Source: GCA-002733465 sp965230525
Lineage (GTDB): Bacteria; Pseudomonadota; Gammaproteobacteria; Enterobacterales; Kangiellaceae
Assembly (NCBI GenBank): GCA_965230525.1
Contig: OZ246008.1
Location: forward strand, 4,216,001-4,280,000
Direction: 5' to 3'
Length of the DNA: 64,000 nt
A model generated the notes under the pieces. That model saw only the letters and a program-made list of their open reading frames with translations. It was not told where the DNA came from and searched no databases. A program made the position numbers and the translations under genes. Below are positions 8,812 through 18,121 of this stretch, in pieces (position 1 is the first letter of the stretch; each line of letters opens with the position of its first letter).

Positions 8812-11001
8812 TTAATCGTCCAATAAATCTGGATTAACCACTTGTACTGCGGTTCCACCACTGGATAAGAAGCTTACGATTTGAGATTGCATTTCAACAG
8901 TTGCTTCGTCAGGCGAGAGCACTGAAGAATGGCCGCCAACATTTAATTTGGTGAATATTCGGCTACCAGCTACCAACCCAGCTTCTTCAGCAACAAGCGT
9001 CTCTAAGCCCAAAATTCGCGCTAATGGCTCTGTACCAGCAAGAGGTGCGGTCGCCACGGAGTTAGGTACCACGGAGTCACCTAAGTTTTGCAACATTAAT
9101 GTCGGAACATTGTTAGCCAGAGCTAGCACGCCCGTATTGGCTGGATCGGATGAATCAACCACTGTTTGTGCGGCAAATAAAAAGCTTGCTAAAGTTGCGG
9201 CAAATGTTGGGTCTTCAACAGTGATACCCGCGCCAGCCGCAACACCCGCTCTAATTCGAGGACCAAATGAATCCGAACCATTTAACAACGAAGCAATAGC
9301 GCTACCTGGGTTAGCTAATGCTGCCACAGAAACATTGTCTGAGTATGCGAGCAAGCCAGTACCAACCATTCCACCGAGTGAATGCCCGATAAACGAAATC
9401 TGAGTTGCATCGAAATCAACGGCATCGTCGCCATCGATATCCATAAACGCGATTGCTTTTTCCAAATACAATAAATCGAGAATTGCTTGACGGTTATTGT
9501 CTCTAGCCACCAACAAGTTGGCTAAATTAATTGTGTGAGTACCTGAACTATCTGCAACGCCATCAGCACCTGGCGCACCTGTTTCGTTGTTTACATAATC
9601 AACACCAAAAGTTCTCTCTCTAACCGCACCGGCGTCGTAGCCTTCAAAAATACCAATGGCTCCATCAGATGCCGCTTGTAGACCAAGGTGAACGGGATCT
9701 TCTGCGGTAATACCATGAAGTGGCATATCCATCGCGACGGCTGCAGTACAGGTCGGAGGCGCAGCAAGCGAATCAGCAATGCCTAATAAGTTAGTTCGAT
9801 TAGCTGTAATTCCGTGCTGAAAAATAACCACTGGGTAGCCACCGGCCGGTTTTGCGCAACCTAATGCAGCTTTTGGCATAGAAACCAATAAAGGGGCTGT
9901 TTCAGCGCCATTAGCGCGAGGGAAAGAGTTTGCGTAAGTGAGGTTTTCACCAAACGGGTTGGGAACTAATGCTCCCTCAGGGCCAATTGGAAGTTGCTCA
10001 AGCGCTTTCCACATCGTATTTAAAGGCGCTGTTGGATTTTCTTCCGAAGGGATCCCTAACAAATAAGTCAGAGTGATAGAACCTTTGTAAAGATCAGCAG
10101 CACCCAAGCCGGTAAAAGGCGTGGTATCAGTAAACAAACTGCTAAAACTCGTCGCGGGCACCGCACCAGCTGCCAGTGGGCCATCAATGGTTGCTAATTT
10201 GGCTGATTGCATTACAGCGCCAACCGATTGAACTGTAAACTGATAGCTCATGATAATGCTGCTTTTTGCAGGACCGCCTTCAAACGATTCGGCCGCATTT
10301 TCCATCGCATTGACTAGTTGACGAACAGGCTCCAAGCCTGCGACTTCAGAGGTTTCAGCGATTGGATTTTCACTTTTTGCGATTGCATATTGAGCATCGT
10401 GAAGAATTGGTAAACCATTGCTATCAGTCAATCCGTTAGTAAGAACAACCATATAAGAAGCTTGTTGCTCAAACGGCACGGTTGGAATTATCGCAACGCT
10501 CGTTCCACTTGTCGCTTGAACCACATACTCTAAATTGGCTGTCAGTTCGCGCTCGACACTGGTGACTGGACCGGTTGGAGCGGGTATGCCTGGAGACACT
10601 TCTGAACGAAGTACGTTGACTTTAAACACTCGCAAGGTATCGCCACCCACTACACTGGCCGGGTCTACAGAAACATTGGCATCGAGGCTAGAAAAAGAAA
10701 TAGAAAAAGGGGCTGTAGCAGACCATCCATCTAACGCACTGATAGCAACCGAAGGGTCGGAAAAGTCAGTCGCATCATCTACTGGAATATTAAGAGTGAG
10801 GTCTGTCGAGCCGCTAAAGAGTAAATCATTGGGAACCGGTATACTTCCGGTAGATGGAGCATAAGTAGCAACCATTCTCACCGGAACATCAACTGTTTGT
10901 TGTTCAAGCGGTGGATTACTGCCATCGCCTGAGCAACCGAGCATTCCGATAGTAATCCCTACTCCAGTTAGCGCTGAGAGCAAAAATTGTGACTTTTTCA
11001 T
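8812..11001 (-). CDS. VolA/Pla-1/cef family extracellular lipase lipoprotein
   Basis: 729-aa lipoprotein with a type II signal peptide and lipobox MLGC (Cys23). The N-terminal domain matches the bacterial virulence-factor lipase N-terminal family (YAPSTGSIPVPNDLLFSG, then DGWSATAPFSI). A C-terminal alpha/beta-hydrolase domain has VIFQHGIT for the oxyanion region and the nucleophile elbow GHSLGG with Ser541. A late GGHSSVLSP supplies the likely catalytic His. The family includes surface-exposed lysophospholipase VolA of Vibrio and Pla-1 lipases, which release fatty acids from host or environmental lipids. The start is supported by an AGGAG ribosome site 7 nt before ATG. Surface location and fatty-acid scavenging are inferred from the family. 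Confidence 0.9.
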   Translation of the reverse strand: MKKSQFLLSALTGVGITIGMLGCSGDGSNPPLEQQTVDVPVRMVATYAPSTGSIPVPNDLLFSGSTDLTLNIPVDDATDFSDPSVAISALDGWSATAPFSISFSSLDANVSVDPASVVGGDTLRVFKVNVLRSEVSPGIPAPTGPVTSVERELTANLEYVVQATSGTSVAIIPTVPFEQQASYMVVLTNGLTDSNGLPILHDAQYAIAKSENPIAETSEVAGLEPVRQLVNAMENAAESFEGGPAKSSIIMSYQFTVQSVGAVMQSAKLATIDGPLAAGAVPATSFSSLFTDTTPFTGLGAADLYKGSITLTYLLGIPSEENPTAPLNTMWKALEQLPIGPEGALVPNPFGENLTYANSFPRANGAETAPLLVSMPKAALGCAKPAGGYPVVIFQHGITANRTNLLGIADSLAAPPTCTAAVAMDMPLHGITAEDPVHLGLQAASDGAIGIFEGYDAGAVRERTFGVDYVNNETGAPGADGVADSSGTHTINLANLLVARDNNRQAILDLLYLEKAIAFMDIDGDDAVDFDATQISFIGHSLGGMVGTGLLAYSDNVSVAALANPGSAIASLLNGSDSFGPRIRAGVAAGAGITVEDPTFAATLASFLFAAQTVVDSSDPANTGVLALANNVPTLMLQNLGDSVVPNSVATAPLAGTEPLARILGLETLVAEEAGLVAGSRIFTKLNVGGHSSVLSPDEATVEMQSQIVSFLSSGGTAVQVVNPDLLDD

Positions 11002-11407
11002 GAAATTCTCCTGTGATTTTTTCTACTTCAATCCTACTTAGTAAAATGATGAGTTTTTACATCAGTCTGGGTTGTTATATTTTTAATTATTTGATCGTTT
11101 TGTTTATAAATTCGATAGCTATGTTGTTATCGATAATTTTATTCTTATTTATTGTCTCTGCTGTTAACACTTATGGAGCTTGAGATTCATAGACTCACTA
11201 ATCCTACTCGCATTAATGGGTAAAAGGCAAGTCCTCTGACCAGCAAGAATGAAATTTCAGTAATATTTACTCAACGCTGCCAAATTCATAACCCAATTAC
11301 ACGAGTTTCGGCTAACTTTTGGTCGAACTAGCAAGGGCTAAATGATAAAGCGCTTGCGACCAAAGTTTTTCGCAACAGCCACCAATAAAGCATCTATCTC
11401 AAAATCC
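11002..11407. other. 406-bp intergenic region between HD-GYP gene and lipase gene
   Basis: AT-rich non-coding stretch, downstream of the HD-GYP gene and upstream of the lipase gene, both on the minus strand. It should hold the lipase promoter, but I cannot fix -10/-35 boxes with confidence. A short inverted repeat TTGCGA/TCGCAA (11354-11375) lies 30-50 bp past the HD-GYP stop but lacks a T run. No coding frame or RNA gene is evident. Confidence 0.5.
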
Positions 11408-13363
11408 TTATAACACGCACCGATAAACTTCTGCTTGAATGAAAGTATCGAGCATTTGATTGTCTACTTTACCCTTTTTGGCCTCTTCTAACAAAATATC
11501 GAGTGCCATTTGATAATTGAGCGCCTTCTTGTAGGGTCGATCTTGCGCGGTAAGGGCATCAAATATATCTGCAATCGTCATTATTTTACTCGCAACCGGG
11601 ATTTCAGGATCATGCAATCCCCGTGGATAGCCGCTGCCATCTAGCTTTTCGTGATGAGCACCGGCAATGCTGGGAATAGCAGACAATTCATCAGTCCAGG
11701 GTATACGCGCCAAAAAAGCCTGAGTGTAAACCACATGCGACTGTATCTCTTTGCGCTCTCTCTCGGTAAGACTGCCTTTGGAAATAGATAGCGAGAGAAA
11801 GTCAGAATCACTGATTAATTGTTGATTAAACGGAAATTCGTCGTCGAGCTGATATTCAGCCATATGAGAAAGCTCCTCGACCACGTTTTGTTCTAATACT
11901 GTGGGACGATTAGCTCGATTAAGCATTTGCTGATATTGCTCTAACTGTTGTAATTGTTGCTTTAAACTTCGGTAGGCACTCGAGTTTAAGATACTCGAAT
12001 CAGTTAATTGATTATCTTTAAATGAGTCTACCGTTAGTCCGACGCCCTCGGATAACAATTGTTGGTAGAATTTTTTTTGCAAAACTTGCTTTTGCCATTC
12101 TATTTTTAACTCTAAGTATTGAAACCGGCTTGCGTGAAGCTTGTTGGCTTTGAGTAATACATTCTCCTTAACACCAACCTTGCCAAAATCATGCAACAAC
12201 GAGGCGTATCGAATCTCTTTAATTTGCTCTGGATTAAAGAAAAGCTTCTTGTATCGGCCAACAGTCTCTTTATCAATCATTTTAGCTAAGTTGGTCGTTA
12301 ACTCAGCCACACGAAATGAGTGACCACTGGTGACAGGGTCCCGAGATTCGATTGCATTCACCGAAGCAGACACAAAACCTTCAAATAGATTTTGAATATT
12401 TTCAATCAGCTGTGAATTATCGATAGCCACCGCGGCTTGGCTAGCAAGCCCCGCCAATAAACCTTGTTTAGCTTTGGAAAATCCGGCGGCACTGGCAGAT
12501 GATTTTTGTTCTTCGAGGATACCTTGCTGACTTGTGTTCTTACCAAAAGTATTTACAAATTGCAGAACACCGATGATATTTCCTTTGTGATTTTTCATGG
12601 GAAGCACCAGTAATTCTTTAGAGCGATAATTTATTTTTTGATCGAAACTCTTGTCAAATGAGTAAGGTAAACTTTCATCCAAATCATAAACATCGGCGAT
12701 ATTTAGAATTTCGCCATTGAGCGCGACATACCCAGCCAATGAACGGCTTGTTAGCGGAAACCTCATTTCCTGAAAATCAAAGCTAACTTTACTATTCTGA
12801 GTCAACTTAAAAACCAGTTCTGGCTCACCCAACTTGTTTTTCTCAATTAGATAAAGCGAAGCGCCTTCACATTTCCCCAGACCTCTTCCTTCTTTCAATA
12901 CCATGCCGAGCAACTTGTCGAGATCTTTTTCTGCACTTAACGCGACCCCAATCGCACTGAGATTTTTTCTCTCTTTAGTGACAATGAGGTGTTGTTTTTC
13001 AATTTCTCTTAGTTGAGATTTAGTTTGGTAAAAATCAATAGCGGCGTTAATAGCGGCTTCAAATTGGGCTCGAGTAAATGGCGTTTTAATCTGAATATCA
13101 CCAACGACCTGGGGGGAAAAAGACAATACAAAACATCGTTTTATTTCTTCAGTAGGTAATGAAATTTGTTGCACATTTGGAGAGACAATTATGACCGCAT
13201 AATCCTTCATGTGATAATTGTCTGGTGGAGTAGCACGACACTCTAACTGATAATCACTTAGCACTTGCTGGATACTTGCGGCAAAGTCAGCTAGCTCCCC
13301 AATGATTAGCAACAGATTGTTGCTCCTCAATGGGGTTTTAGTGTTTATTTGGTGCATGGGCAC
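11408..13363 (-). CDS. GAF and HD-GYP domain protein (probable c-di-GMP phosphodiesterase)
   Basis: 651-aa cytoplasmic signalling protein. The N-terminal 100 residues look like a degenerate receiver-type fold without a phosphorylatable Asp signature. A GAF domain covers about residues 130-320 (DLDKLLGMVLKEGR, ASLYLIEKN, FPLTSRSLAGYVA). The HD-GYP domain follows: HSFRVAEL, the metal-site motif LLHDFGKVGV, and HHEKLDGSGYPRGL. Catalytic motifs are intact, so hydrolysis of cyclic di-GMP is likely. About 120 residues of mostly helical sequence are inserted between the HD half and the GYP half, giving a domain far longer than usual. The gene sits alone between lysS and the lipase. What the GAF domain senses is not evident. 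Confidence 0.9.
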   Translation of the reverse strand: MPMHQINTKTPLRSNNLLLIIGELADFAASIQQVLSDYQLECRATPPDNYHMKDYAVIIVSPNVQQISLPTEEIKRCFVLSFSPQVVGDIQIKTPFTRAQFEAAINAAIDFYQTKSQLREIEKQHLIVTKERKNLSAIGVALSAEKDLDKLLGMVLKEGRGLGKCEGASLYLIEKNKLGEPELVFKLTQNSKVSFDFQEMRFPLTSRSLAGYVALNGEILNIADVYDLDESLPYSFDKSFDQKINYRSKELLVLPMKNHKGNIIGVLQFVNTFGKNTSQQGILEEQKSSASAAGFSKAKQGLLAGLASQAAVAIDNSQLIENIQNLFEGFVSASVNAIESRDPVTSGHSFRVAELTTNLAKMIDKETVGRYKKLFFNPEQIKEIRYASLLHDFGKVGVKENVLLKANKLHASRFQYLELKIEWQKQVLQKKFYQQLLSEGVGLTVDSFKDNQLTDSSILNSSAYRSLKQQLQQLEQYQQMLNRANRPTVLEQNVVEELSHMAEYQLDDEFPFNQQLISDSDFLSLSISKGSLTERERKEIQSHVVYTQAFLARIPWTDELSAIPSIAGAHHEKLDGSGYPRGLHDPEIPVASKIMTIADIFDALTAQDRPYKKALNYQMALDILLEEAKKGKVDNQMLDTFIQAEVYRCVL

Positions 13364-13398
13364 CGGCCTGTCTTGAAAATGTTGATCAAGCGCTCCTG

Positions 13399-14952
13399 TT
13401 AATTGGCTAAAGGCTTCATATGCGGAAACAAAATGACATCTTTAATAGTCGGAGAATCGGTCAGTAACATGACTAAACGATCAATCCCAATGCCTTCGCC
13501 TGCGGTTGGGGGCAATCCATATTCTAACGCATTGATATAATCATCATCAAAATGCATCGCTTCATCATCACCTGCGTCTTTTTCTTCGACTTGTTTTCTA
13601 AATCTGGCGGCTTGGTCTTCGGCATCATTTAGCTCAGAGAAGCCATTAGCAATTTCTCGTCCACCAACAAAAAACTCAAACCGGTCGGTAATAAATGGAT
13701 TGTCATCGTTGCGTCGGGCAAGTGGCGAAACTTCCCATGGATACTCTGTTATAAATGTTGGCTGAATTAACAAGTGCTCGGCGGTCTCTTCAAAAATTTC
13801 GCAGATGTATTTCCCAGGCCCCCAAATTCCATCAACTTCCGGTTCCTTAACATGAACTTGTTTAGCATATTGCTTAATCGCTTCAAAATTCTCTTCTGGA
13901 GAACGAAATACTGCCTCATCAAAACTAGGATTAAATTTTAAAATTGCATCGACCATTGAAATTCGCTCAAACGAAGCACCGAAATCATACTCAACGCTAT
14001 CAATAATATTACCTTCAGCATCTTTGCTAGTATTAGTCACTCGTGTACTGCCTAGAACATCTTGAGTAACTGTTCGAAGCATATCTTCTGTTAAATTCAT
14101 TAAGTCTTGGTAGTCAGCATAAGCATGATAGAACTCAAGCATTGTAAACTCAGGGTTATGACGAGTTGACAGTCCTTCGTTACGGAAATTTCGATTGATT
14201 TCAAATACTCGATCAAAACCGCCGACAACCAACCTTTTCAGATACAACTCAGGGGCAATCCGCAAATACATGTCAATATCCATTGCGTTGTGGTGAGTCA
14301 CAAATGGTCTCGCAACTGCACCACCAGGAATAACTTGCAACATTGGTGTTTCAACTTCTAAAAAGTTTCTTTCCACCAAATAGCGACGGATCCCCTCGAT
14401 GACCTGACTACGAATCAAAAAGTTTTTGCGTGTCTCTTCGTTAGTAATCAGATCAACATACCGTTGTCGGTATTTAATTTCTTGATCTTTTAAACCGGCA
14501 TGTTTTTCGGGCAGAGGCCTTAAAGACTTGGTCAATAAATGATATTCATCCATGGTGACAAACAAATCGCCATGCCCACTTAATTTCAATTGTCCTTTAA
14601 CGCCAATAATGTCACCAATATCCAAACTCCCCCAACGCGCTTTCATATCTTTTTGCACGTCTTTTGCTGCGTAAGCTTGAATTCGGCCGGTCATATCTTG
14701 AATGACAAAAAACGGCCCTCGTTTGGCCATTACTCGACCAGCGATACTGACGATTTTGTTTAACCCAACCACAGTTTCTTTATCTTGATTGCCGTGTTGT
14801 TGCTGCAAAGCTTGCGCATAATCGCTCGGTTTAAAGTGATTAGGATGTCCGTTAGCTGGGCAATTTTCACGAATATTGGCTAACTTTTCTTTGCGCTCAG
14901 CAATTAGTTTATTATCATCAACAGCTGACGTTTGGTTGTCTTGATTACTCAT
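13399..14952 (-). CDS. lysS: Lysyl-tRNA synthetase, class II
   Basis: 517-aa enzyme that charges tRNA-Lys with lysine using ATP. It has an N-terminal OB-fold anticodon-binding domain (about residues 60-170, AGRVMAKRGPFFVIQDMTG) and a class II catalytic domain. Motif 2 is visible as FRNEGLSTRHNPEFTMLEFY and motif 3 as GEGIGIDRLVMLLTD. Length equals the family norm. It follows prfB on the same strand after 74 bp, the prfB-lysS order found in E. coli and many relatives, so the two are probably one transcript. Confidence 0.98.
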   Translation of the reverse strand: MSNQDNQTSAVDDNKLIAERKEKLANIRENCPANGHPNHFKPSDYAQALQQQHGNQDKETVVGLNKIVSIAGRVMAKRGPFFVIQDMTGRIQAYAAKDVQKDMKARWGSLDIGDIIGVKGQLKLSGHGDLFVTMDEYHLLTKSLRPLPEKHAGLKDQEIKYRQRYVDLITNEETRKNFLIRSQVIEGIRRYLVERNFLEVETPMLQVIPGGAVARPFVTHHNAMDIDMYLRIAPELYLKRLVVGGFDRVFEINRNFRNEGLSTRHNPEFTMLEFYHAYADYQDLMNLTEDMLRTVTQDVLGSTRVTNTSKDAEGNIIDSVEYDFGASFERISMVDAILKFNPSFDEAVFRSPEENFEAIKQYAKQVHVKEPEVDGIWGPGKYICEIFEETAEHLLIQPTFITEYPWEVSPLARRNDDNPFITDRFEFFVGGREIANGFSELNDAEDQAARFRKQVEEKDAGDDEAMHFDDDYINALEYGLPPTAGEGIGIDRLVMLLTDSPTIKDVILFPHMKPLAN

Positions 14953-15026
14953 ATAGTTTGTCTTTACTTAGTTAAATTATGCTGGTTAAAAAAATTGGGT
15001 TAATGCAACCACTTTAAAGTTCTTAG

Positions 15027-16125
15027 TTATAAGCCGGCTTTAAGGCTTTCTTCAATAAATCCATCTAAGTCACCATCCAAAACGGCTTGCGTATTGGTAG
15101 ACTCGTAGCCGGTACGTAAATCCTTAATGCGAGACTGATCCAAAACGTAGGAACGAATTTGACTGCCCCAACCAATGTCCGACTTGGCATCTTCCATTTC
15201 TTGCTTTTCAGCATTTTGTTTTTGAATCTCTAGCTCATACAATTTCGCCTTTAACAGCTTCATAGCTTGATCTTTATTCTTGTGTTGAGAACGATCATTT
15301 TGACATTGAACCACTGTGTTGGTTGGCATGTGGGTGATCCTGACCGCTGAGTCGGTTTTATTGACATGCTGTCCACCGGCTCCGCTTGCGCGATAAGTGT
15401 CAATTCTGAGATCGGCAGGGTTCACTTCTATTTCCACATCATCTTTTATTTCTGGGTAACAGAAGATACTGGCGAAGCTCGTATGACGCCGGCTGCCGGA
15501 GTCAAAAGGAGACTTTCGAACTAAACGATGCACCCCTGTTTCTGTTCTTAGCCAACCAAATGCATATTCACCCTGTACTTGAATAGTTGCACTTTTAATG
15601 CCCGCGACTTCACCACTCGAAAGTTCGATAATGTCAGCTTTAAAGCCCCTGCTTTCGCACCAACGCAGATACATTCTTAGCAGCATTTCTGCCCAATCTT
15701 GTGCTTCAGTACCACCGGAACCTGACTGAATATCAATATAAGCGTTTTCAGTATCCATTTCGCCACTAAACATTCGGCGAAACTCAAGCTTTTCAAGATG
15801 TTGTTCTAATTCGCTTAAATCAGCAAGCAACTCATCCACGCTCTCTTGATCGCCTTCATCGGCGGCCATCATTAACAAATCTTCAGAATCAACCAGACCC
15901 GAATCCAATTTATCAATGGTAGCAACAATTGCTTCTAAATTTGCCCGCTCTTTACCTAACGCTTGCGCTCGCTCGGGCTCATTCCAAACATCAGGAAGTT
16001 CAAGCTCGCGCTCTACTTCGGTTAAGCGCTCTTTACTGTTGTCGTAGTCAAAGATACCCCCTAAGCGTCTCGGTTCTTGACTGCAAATCTTTAATACGTT
16101 CCTTAATGGATGTGACTTCTATCAT
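15027..16125 (-). CDS. prfB: Peptide chain release factor 2, with programmed +1 frameshift
   Basis: RF2 reads UGA and UAA stop codons and triggers peptide release. The gene is in two frames. A 25-codon leader starts at ATG 16125-16123 and ends at an in-frame TGA (codon 26). The ribosome shifts +1 at CTT-TGA-C to continue to the stop at 15027. The product is 25 + 340 = 365 aa, the same as E. coli RF2. The leader ends LRGYL and the downstream frame begins DYDNSKER. The stop-recognition motif SPF and the catalytic GGQ (in RASGAGGQHVN, near residue 250) are present. A single-frame reading gives only an N-terminally truncated 293-aa protein. Scarce RF2 promotes the shift, giving autoregulation. 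Confidence 0.97.
16047..16062 (-). promoter_or_regulatory. RF2 programmed frameshift element
   Basis: Minus-strand sequence AGGGGG TAT CTT TGA C. The Shine-Dalgarno-like AGGGGG lies 3 nt before the slippery CTT codon, and TGA-C is a poor terminator context. This matches the well-studied E. coli prfB site in every element, with the TGA at codon 26 in both. Confidence 0.97.
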
Positions 16126-16219
16126 CGCTAAATATTCAAATTGCTACTATATTGAAAAGAGCTATTCTACTAAAGATCAATGTCTTAGCCCAGATAAATT
16201 GATTATAAGGACCGGCAAT

Positions 16220-16678
16220 ATGACCAATTACCGAAAACTGACCTTAACATCCATCACAATGGCTATTTTCATCCTCGCAGGGTGTACCAGCATACCGATT
16301 GCAGATGTTAACCAGCGCATTAACTCTTGGCAGAGCGCCTCATTCGACCAAATCATTCAGTATTGGGGGCTTCCAAGTAAAACCACACAAGTTAATGACA
16401 TATATTACGCCGAATGGTCTCACACAGAGCACCAGCAAGGTAATTCTTCAGTATCAGTAGGTTCAGGCACTCGGATTGGGAACGGCGCCATTGGCATTGG
16501 ATTCACATTATTCCAACTGGGTGGCAGTGACGACACATGCAATCGAACCATACGCTACAGAAAAAGTGGTGAAGTCATCGATATCCGATGGCAAGGCGAT
16601 CAAGACTTTTGTTACAAACTAACCCCGGATAGGGCTGAAATAAGGAAAAATCAAGCAACAATCGATGCTGAAAGCTAA
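16220..16678 (+). CDS. Small lipoprotein of unknown function
   Basis: 152-aa probable lipoprotein. A hydrophobic leader with lipobox ILAGC places the modified Cys near residue 21. The segment FDQIIQYWGLPSKTTQVNDIYYAEW resembles the G-x-P and tyrosine/tryptophan pattern of small SmpA/OmlA-like envelope lipoproteins, followed by a glycine/serine-rich stretch and a C-terminal part with two Cys (DTCNRTIRY, DFCYKL). The frame is open far upstream through the antisense of prfB, but the ATG at 16220 has AAGGA 9 nt before it and begins the signal peptide, so it is the real start. Function unknown. Confidence 0.8.
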   Translation: MTNYRKLTLTSITMAIFILAGCTSIPIADVNQRINSWQSASFDQIIQYWGLPSKTTQVNDIYYAEWSHTEHQQGNSSVSVGSGTRIGNGAIGIGFTLFQLGGSDDTCNRTIRYRKSGEVIDIRWQGDQDFCYKLTPDRAEIRKNQATIDAES

Positions 16679-16825
16679 TATATTGCCTTCAAATCAACTA
16701 TAATAAAGGGAATTTGTTCATAGAGTTCGTTCGAGCACCGACACGCGTTAACCCTTAAAGATTAGCCGACAAGCTCTATCGAACATTTGGACAGTGTAAG
16801 AATTAAACGGAAATTGTATCGTCCC

Positions 16826-18121
16826 ATGAAACACGCTTTAACTCAGTTAATCACAATTTTGCTGTTTGCAACTTTAAGCTATTCGATTGTCGCAGAGCCC
16901 AGTAAAACAACCCTCCCGTTGGCGGGCATAGCGGTTCAAGAGAAGCTCAGAGTGCCTATTGTTTATGCTGCAGTGTTTTCACAGCATTACACTCAACCCG
17001 ATTTTAGGACTAACCCCAATTATCCGTTGAGAATGGAAGTTCGCTATATTCAAGATAAATTTTCAAAGCGACAAAACCACCAGCTATGGATTGAGCGAAT
17101 TTTAATTAACACACCAAGAAGTGAACTTGATAAGCTGTCTCAAGAGCTACTAGAGTTCAGCAAGTTGATGAAGCATGAAATGAAACAAGGTGATCAACTG
17201 GTATTTGAATACTACCCTGGCGCAGGGACTCGAGTTATTCTCAATGAAGTGATACTCACTAGGTTTGATAATTTCGAATTTCAAAAAGCGCTCACCGCGA
17301 TCTGGTTTGGCAAACGTCCGCCGACAATTATCTTTCAAGAAGACTTACTTTCAAAACCTGATCCAAAATTAGTTTCAAAATTTAACGATTTAAGTTTTGA
17401 TGCACAAAGAAAACGTGAAATCACCCGTATTTTCCAACCGTTAGACCAAACGACTCGAGTTGCTAAAACCGAAACCAAACAGTCTCAACCGGCAAGAAAA
17501 AAGCCGACCAAGACTGACACCAAGGCATCTTCAACTAAAACAAAACAAGAGCAAGCGTCTAAAAAGCCGCCCACAAAAAAAACAGCGAGCCAGCCTCAGA
17601 AAAAAACCAGTGGCACACCTTCAGAGTCGAAAAAGAAAGTAGTTAAACCCGCTAAAAAAGAAACGGCTCCACAACAAGGCTCCAGCCAGACTGTGAATCG
17701 AGAAAAGCCAGTAGAAACAAAAACACCCGAATCGAATGGACAAGTTAAATCCACTCGCGCTGCGACCACTTTTGATCAAATAATTTTAGAAATGAAAGAT
17801 GACTATGTCGAAGACGTTAAAAATTATATTGAAAGTAAAGCGAAGCCTATTCCACCACGAAAAGTTAGAAGAAAGCCAAAAGACAATGCGCGCATACTGG
17901 TTAGCTTTAAAGAAAGTGCGGGCACAATAGATGTTATTGACAGCAAAATAATTGCCGGAGAATTTCAACCAGAGTTGGTTGAAGTACTTCATGAATCGAT
18001 TAAAAGCTTAAAAAAAATTCCATTAATGCCCACGCCAATTAATGATCAAACGCTAACAGTTGAAGTTGAGTTGAGCTTTTCGAAATGTAAGCGTACCCCA
18101 TCCGCGTGGTTATGCTTTTAG
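16826..18121 (+). CDS. Chalcone isomerase-like protein with Lys-rich linker and TolA/TonB-C-like tail
   Basis: 431-aa exported protein. A signal peptide (residues 1-24, ending SIVAEP) is followed by a domain like bacterial chalcone-isomerase-like proteins at about 30-190: GIAVQEKLRVPIVYAAVF, YYPGAGTRVILNEV and ALTAIWFGKRPP fit the family pattern. Bacterial members have no proven isomerase activity. Residues about 215-315 form a low-complexity Lys/Thr/Ser/Pro/Gln linker. The last 110 residues contain RILVSFKESAGTIDVIDSKI and KKIPLMPTPIND, reminiscent of TolA/TonB C-terminal domains; this is inference. An upstream in-frame start at 16787 would add 13 residues before the signal peptide and is less likely. 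Its stop overlaps the mutT stop on the other strand. Confidence 0.7.
   Translation: MKHALTQLITILLFATLSYSIVAEPSKTTLPLAGIAVQEKLRVPIVYAAVFSQHYTQPDFRTNPNYPLRMEVRYIQDKFSKRQNHQLWIERILINTPRSELDKLSQELLEFSKLMKHEMKQGDQLVFEYYPGAGTRVILNEVILTRFDNFEFQKALTAIWFGKRPPTIIFQEDLLSKPDPKLVSKFNDLSFDAQRKREITRIFQPLDQTTRVAKTETKQSQPARKKPTKTDTKASSTKTKQEQASKKPPTKKTASQPQKKTSGTPSESKKKVVKPAKKETAPQQGSSQTVNREKPVETKTPESNGQVKSTRAATTFDQIILEMKDDYVEDVKNYIESKAKPIPPRKVRRKPKDNARILVSFKESAGTIDVIDSKIIAGEFQPELVEVLHESIKSLKKIPLMPTPINDQTLTVEVELSFSKCKRTPSAWLCF

Noticed and set aside
8948..9403. 151-codon plus-strand open frame antisense to the lipase gene
   Set aside because: The lipase is clear on the other strand, and this frame has no recognisable domain or start signal.
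15929..16219. Upstream extension of the small lipoprotein frame through antisense prfB
   Set aside because: The signal peptide and ribosome site place the start at 16220; the upstream part mirrors prfB.
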